From contig JALWZK010000322.1 of assembly GCA_027002665.1 (NCBI GenBank), forward strand, positions 1 through 10,124: a DNA stretch of 10,124 bases, in the 5' to 3' direction. The notes below the pieces were generated by a model. It was not told the DNA's origin, searched no databases, and saw only the letters and a list, made by a program, of their open reading frames with translations. The translations under genes and the position numbers were made by a program. Below are positions 8,679 through 10,124 of the stretch, piece by piece. Origin of the DNA: Campylobacteraceae bacterium. GTDB taxonomy: Bacteria; Campylobacterota; Campylobacteria; Campylobacterales; Sulfurovaceae. How positions within the stretch are numbered: position 1 is the stretch's first letter; each line of letters begins with the position of its first letter.

Positions 8679-10070
8679 CTAAAAAAGTTTAAGTTTTAAT
8701 ATCCTATCTACTCTTCTACTCACCTCATCAACTCCCAATATTGCCATAATCTCATCTAAACCGGAACCGGTCATAGCACCCAGTAGAGCAACTCTTAAAG
8801 GTTGTCCTATCTTTCCAAAACCTATATTATTCTCCGATACAAATTTCTCTAACACCTTATGGTAATCAGCCGGAGTATCTAAAGGCATATCCCAACCTTT
8901 AAGCAGAGTTATAAATCTCTGCAATATCTCTCTCCCCTCTCCTTTAAAGGCTCTCTTTAACGCCTTTCTATCATACTCTTCTGGAGCTTTTAAAATTAAA
9001 TTTATCTGATTTGCCAACTCTATTAGAGTTTTACCTCTCTCCTTTGTAGCATTTAAGATGAGGTCTAATCTATTGTGATTTTCTATATCTACCCCATACT
9101 CTTTTAATAGAGTTGCCAATTTACTATTTGGCATATTTTTAATATAGTGGCTATTTAACCATAATAGCTTATCTAAATTGTAGCTTGATGCACTTCTATT
9201 TATATCTTTGGGATTAAATAGCTCTATCATCTCATCTATACTAAATATCTCTTTATCTCCATAACTCCAGCCAAGTCGAACCAGAAAGTTTAATAGTGCC
9301 TCTGGCAAATATCCCATCTTTTTATACTCCATAACATCGGTAGCCCCATCTCTCTTAGACAACTTTTTACCCTTTTCATTATTTATCATGGCTACATGGT
9401 AGAAGTTGGGTATCTTAAATCCCAATGCTCTATATATAACTATCTGTTTTGGAGTATTATATAGATGGTCATCTCCTCTAATTACATCTGTGACCCCCAT
9501 TAGTGCATCATCAATGGCAACAACAAAATTGTATGTAGGTGTGCCATCACTCCTTGCGATAATAAAATCATCTACTTCAGTTGAAGCGATAGATATATCT
9601 CCCTTTATCCCATCATAAAATTTAATATACCCCTCTTGAGGTGCTTTTATACGAATTACAGGTTTTATCCCCTCTGGTGGAGTTCCTTTAAAATCTCTAT
9701 ATCTTCCATCATATCTTGCCCTCTCACCTCTTGCCATCTGCTCTGCCCTTAAACTATCTAACTCCTCTTTGGTCATATAGCATTTATAGGCCTTATTCTC
9801 TTTTAATAGTTGCTCTATATATCTTTTATATATATCAAATCTTTGAGATTGAAAAATGGCATCTCCATCATAACTCATACCAACCCAATTAAATGCCTCT
9901 AAGATAGCATCTACCGCCTCATTTGAGTTCCTTGAAAGGTCTGTATCCTCTATCCTGAGTAGAAATTTTCCTCCATTTTTTTTAGCCCAAAGCCATGAGA
10001 ATAGAGCTGTTCTCAATCCTCCAATATGTAAATATCCTGTTGGAGATGGTGCAAAACGAGTTGTTATCAT
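8679..10070 (-). CDS. gltX: Glutamyl-tRNA synthetase, GltX1 type
   Basis: This class I synthetase joins glutamate to its tRNA in an ATP-dependent reaction in the cytoplasm. The 463-residue product is complete. It has the HIGH-type motif ([10 protein letters not shown], residues 9-18), the catalytic-domain strand YNFVVAIDD (180-188), DVIRGDDH (195-202) and the KMSKS-type loop KLSKR (236-240), then an alpha-helical anticodon-binding region. The zinc-cluster cysteines of the E. coli enzyme are mostly absent; only C97 is seen near that site. Campylobacterota usually carry two gltX copies, one true GluRS and one that charges tRNA-Gln for GatCAB. Length and sequence resemble the Helicobacter GltX1 (true GluRS) form as I remember it, but assigning the copy is inference. 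ATG at 10070 is preceded by AAGGA at 10078-10082 with 7-base spacing. It is the first gene of the apparent gltX-rpmE-rsmI cluster and ends with TAG. Confidence 0.98.
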   Translation of the reverse strand: MITTRFAPSPTGYLHIGGLRTALFSWLWAKKNGGKFLLRIEDTDLSRNSNEAVDAILEAFNWVGMSYDGDAIFQSQRFDIYKRYIEQLLKENKAYKCYMTKEELDSLRAEQMARGERARYDGRYRDFKGTPPEGIKPVIRIKAPQEGYIKFYDGIKGDISIASTEVDDFIIARSDGTPTYNFVVAIDDALMGVTDVIRGDDHLYNTPKQIVIYRALGFKIPNFYHVAMINNEKGKKLSKRDGATDVMEYKKMGYLPEALLNFLVRLGWSYGDKEIFSIDEMIELFNPKDINRSASSYNLDKLLWLNSHYIKNMPNSKLATLLKEYGVDIENHNRLDLILNATKERGKTLIELANQINLILKAPEEYDRKALKRAFKGEGREILQRFITLLKGWDMPLDTPADYHKVLEKFVSENNIGFGKIGQPLRVALLGAMTGSGLDEIMAILGVDEVSRRVDRILKLKLF

Positions 10071-10091
10071 CTGTTAATCCTTATATTGTAT

Positions 10092-10107
10092 TGTAAAAAT
10101 TATAGCC
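10092..10107 (-). promoter_or_regulatory. Candidate gltX promoter
   Basis: GGCTATAAT on the minus strand has TATAAT at 10099-10104. It predicts a transcript start near 10092 and a short leader of about 22 bases containing the AAGGA ribosome binding site. The -35 position would fall at the very edge of the window and cannot be judged. Position and a perfect -10 hexamer make this the best promoter candidate in the window. Confidence 0.55.
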
Positions 10108-10124
10108 TAAGAGCGATTATATAT

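Noticed and set aside
9406..9618. Plus-strand open frame inside gltX
   Set aside because: It is antisense to the conserved catalytic core of gltX.
9976..9983. Eight-base homopolymer in gltX as a phase-variation tract
   Set aside because: It encodes Lys-Lys-Asn in an essential enzyme and the frame is intact; it is ordinary for AT-rich coding DNA.
1..10124. CRISPR array, tRNA or rRNA genes, insertion sequences
   Set aside because: No regular short repeats with spacers, no cloverleaf-like or rRNA-like segments and no transposase or terminal inverted repeats were seen; coding genes fill almost the whole window.

Overview
The window looks like chromosomal DNA from a low-GC member of the Campylobacterota (Helicobacter/Campylobacter/Sulfurimonas type). 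The evidence is a 463-residue glutamyl-tRNA synthetase closely resembling the GltX1 type of that group, a zinc-type L31 followed directly by RsmI, strong use of ATA, AGA and TTA codons, and TATAAT-type -10 boxes without clear -35 boxes. The genus cannot be fixed from this window.

Every gene lies on the minus strand, so transcription runs from right to left. From the right: gltX (10070-8679), then rpmE (8635-8435), then rsmI (8434-7628), whose GTG start abuts the rpmE stop codon. These three form a compact translation cluster: tRNA charging, a ribosomal protein and 16S rRNA methylation. After a 100-base AT-rich gap with its own candidate promoter, one giant reading frame starts at a TTG at 7527 and stays open to base 1. 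That is 2509 codons with no stop inside the window.

The giant product is the striking feature. It is a predicted exported mosaic: a signal peptide, a jelly-roll-like N-terminal domain, a beta-propeller-like block, three tandem Calx-beta domains, a LamG/concanavalin-type domain, a second propeller block, a GEVED module, a third propeller block, a diverged fourth Calx-beta domain, and about 650 residues that I cannot assign. This looks like a cell-surface or extracellular adhesion/binding protein. Its ligand and its route past the outer membrane are not visible.

At the base level, I found no GATC anywhere in the 10 kb. Asp codons that precede a C-initial codon are written GAC rather than the usual GAT, which suggests selection against this tetranucleotide. 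No RNA genes, insertion sequences, CRISPR arrays or attachment sites were seen.
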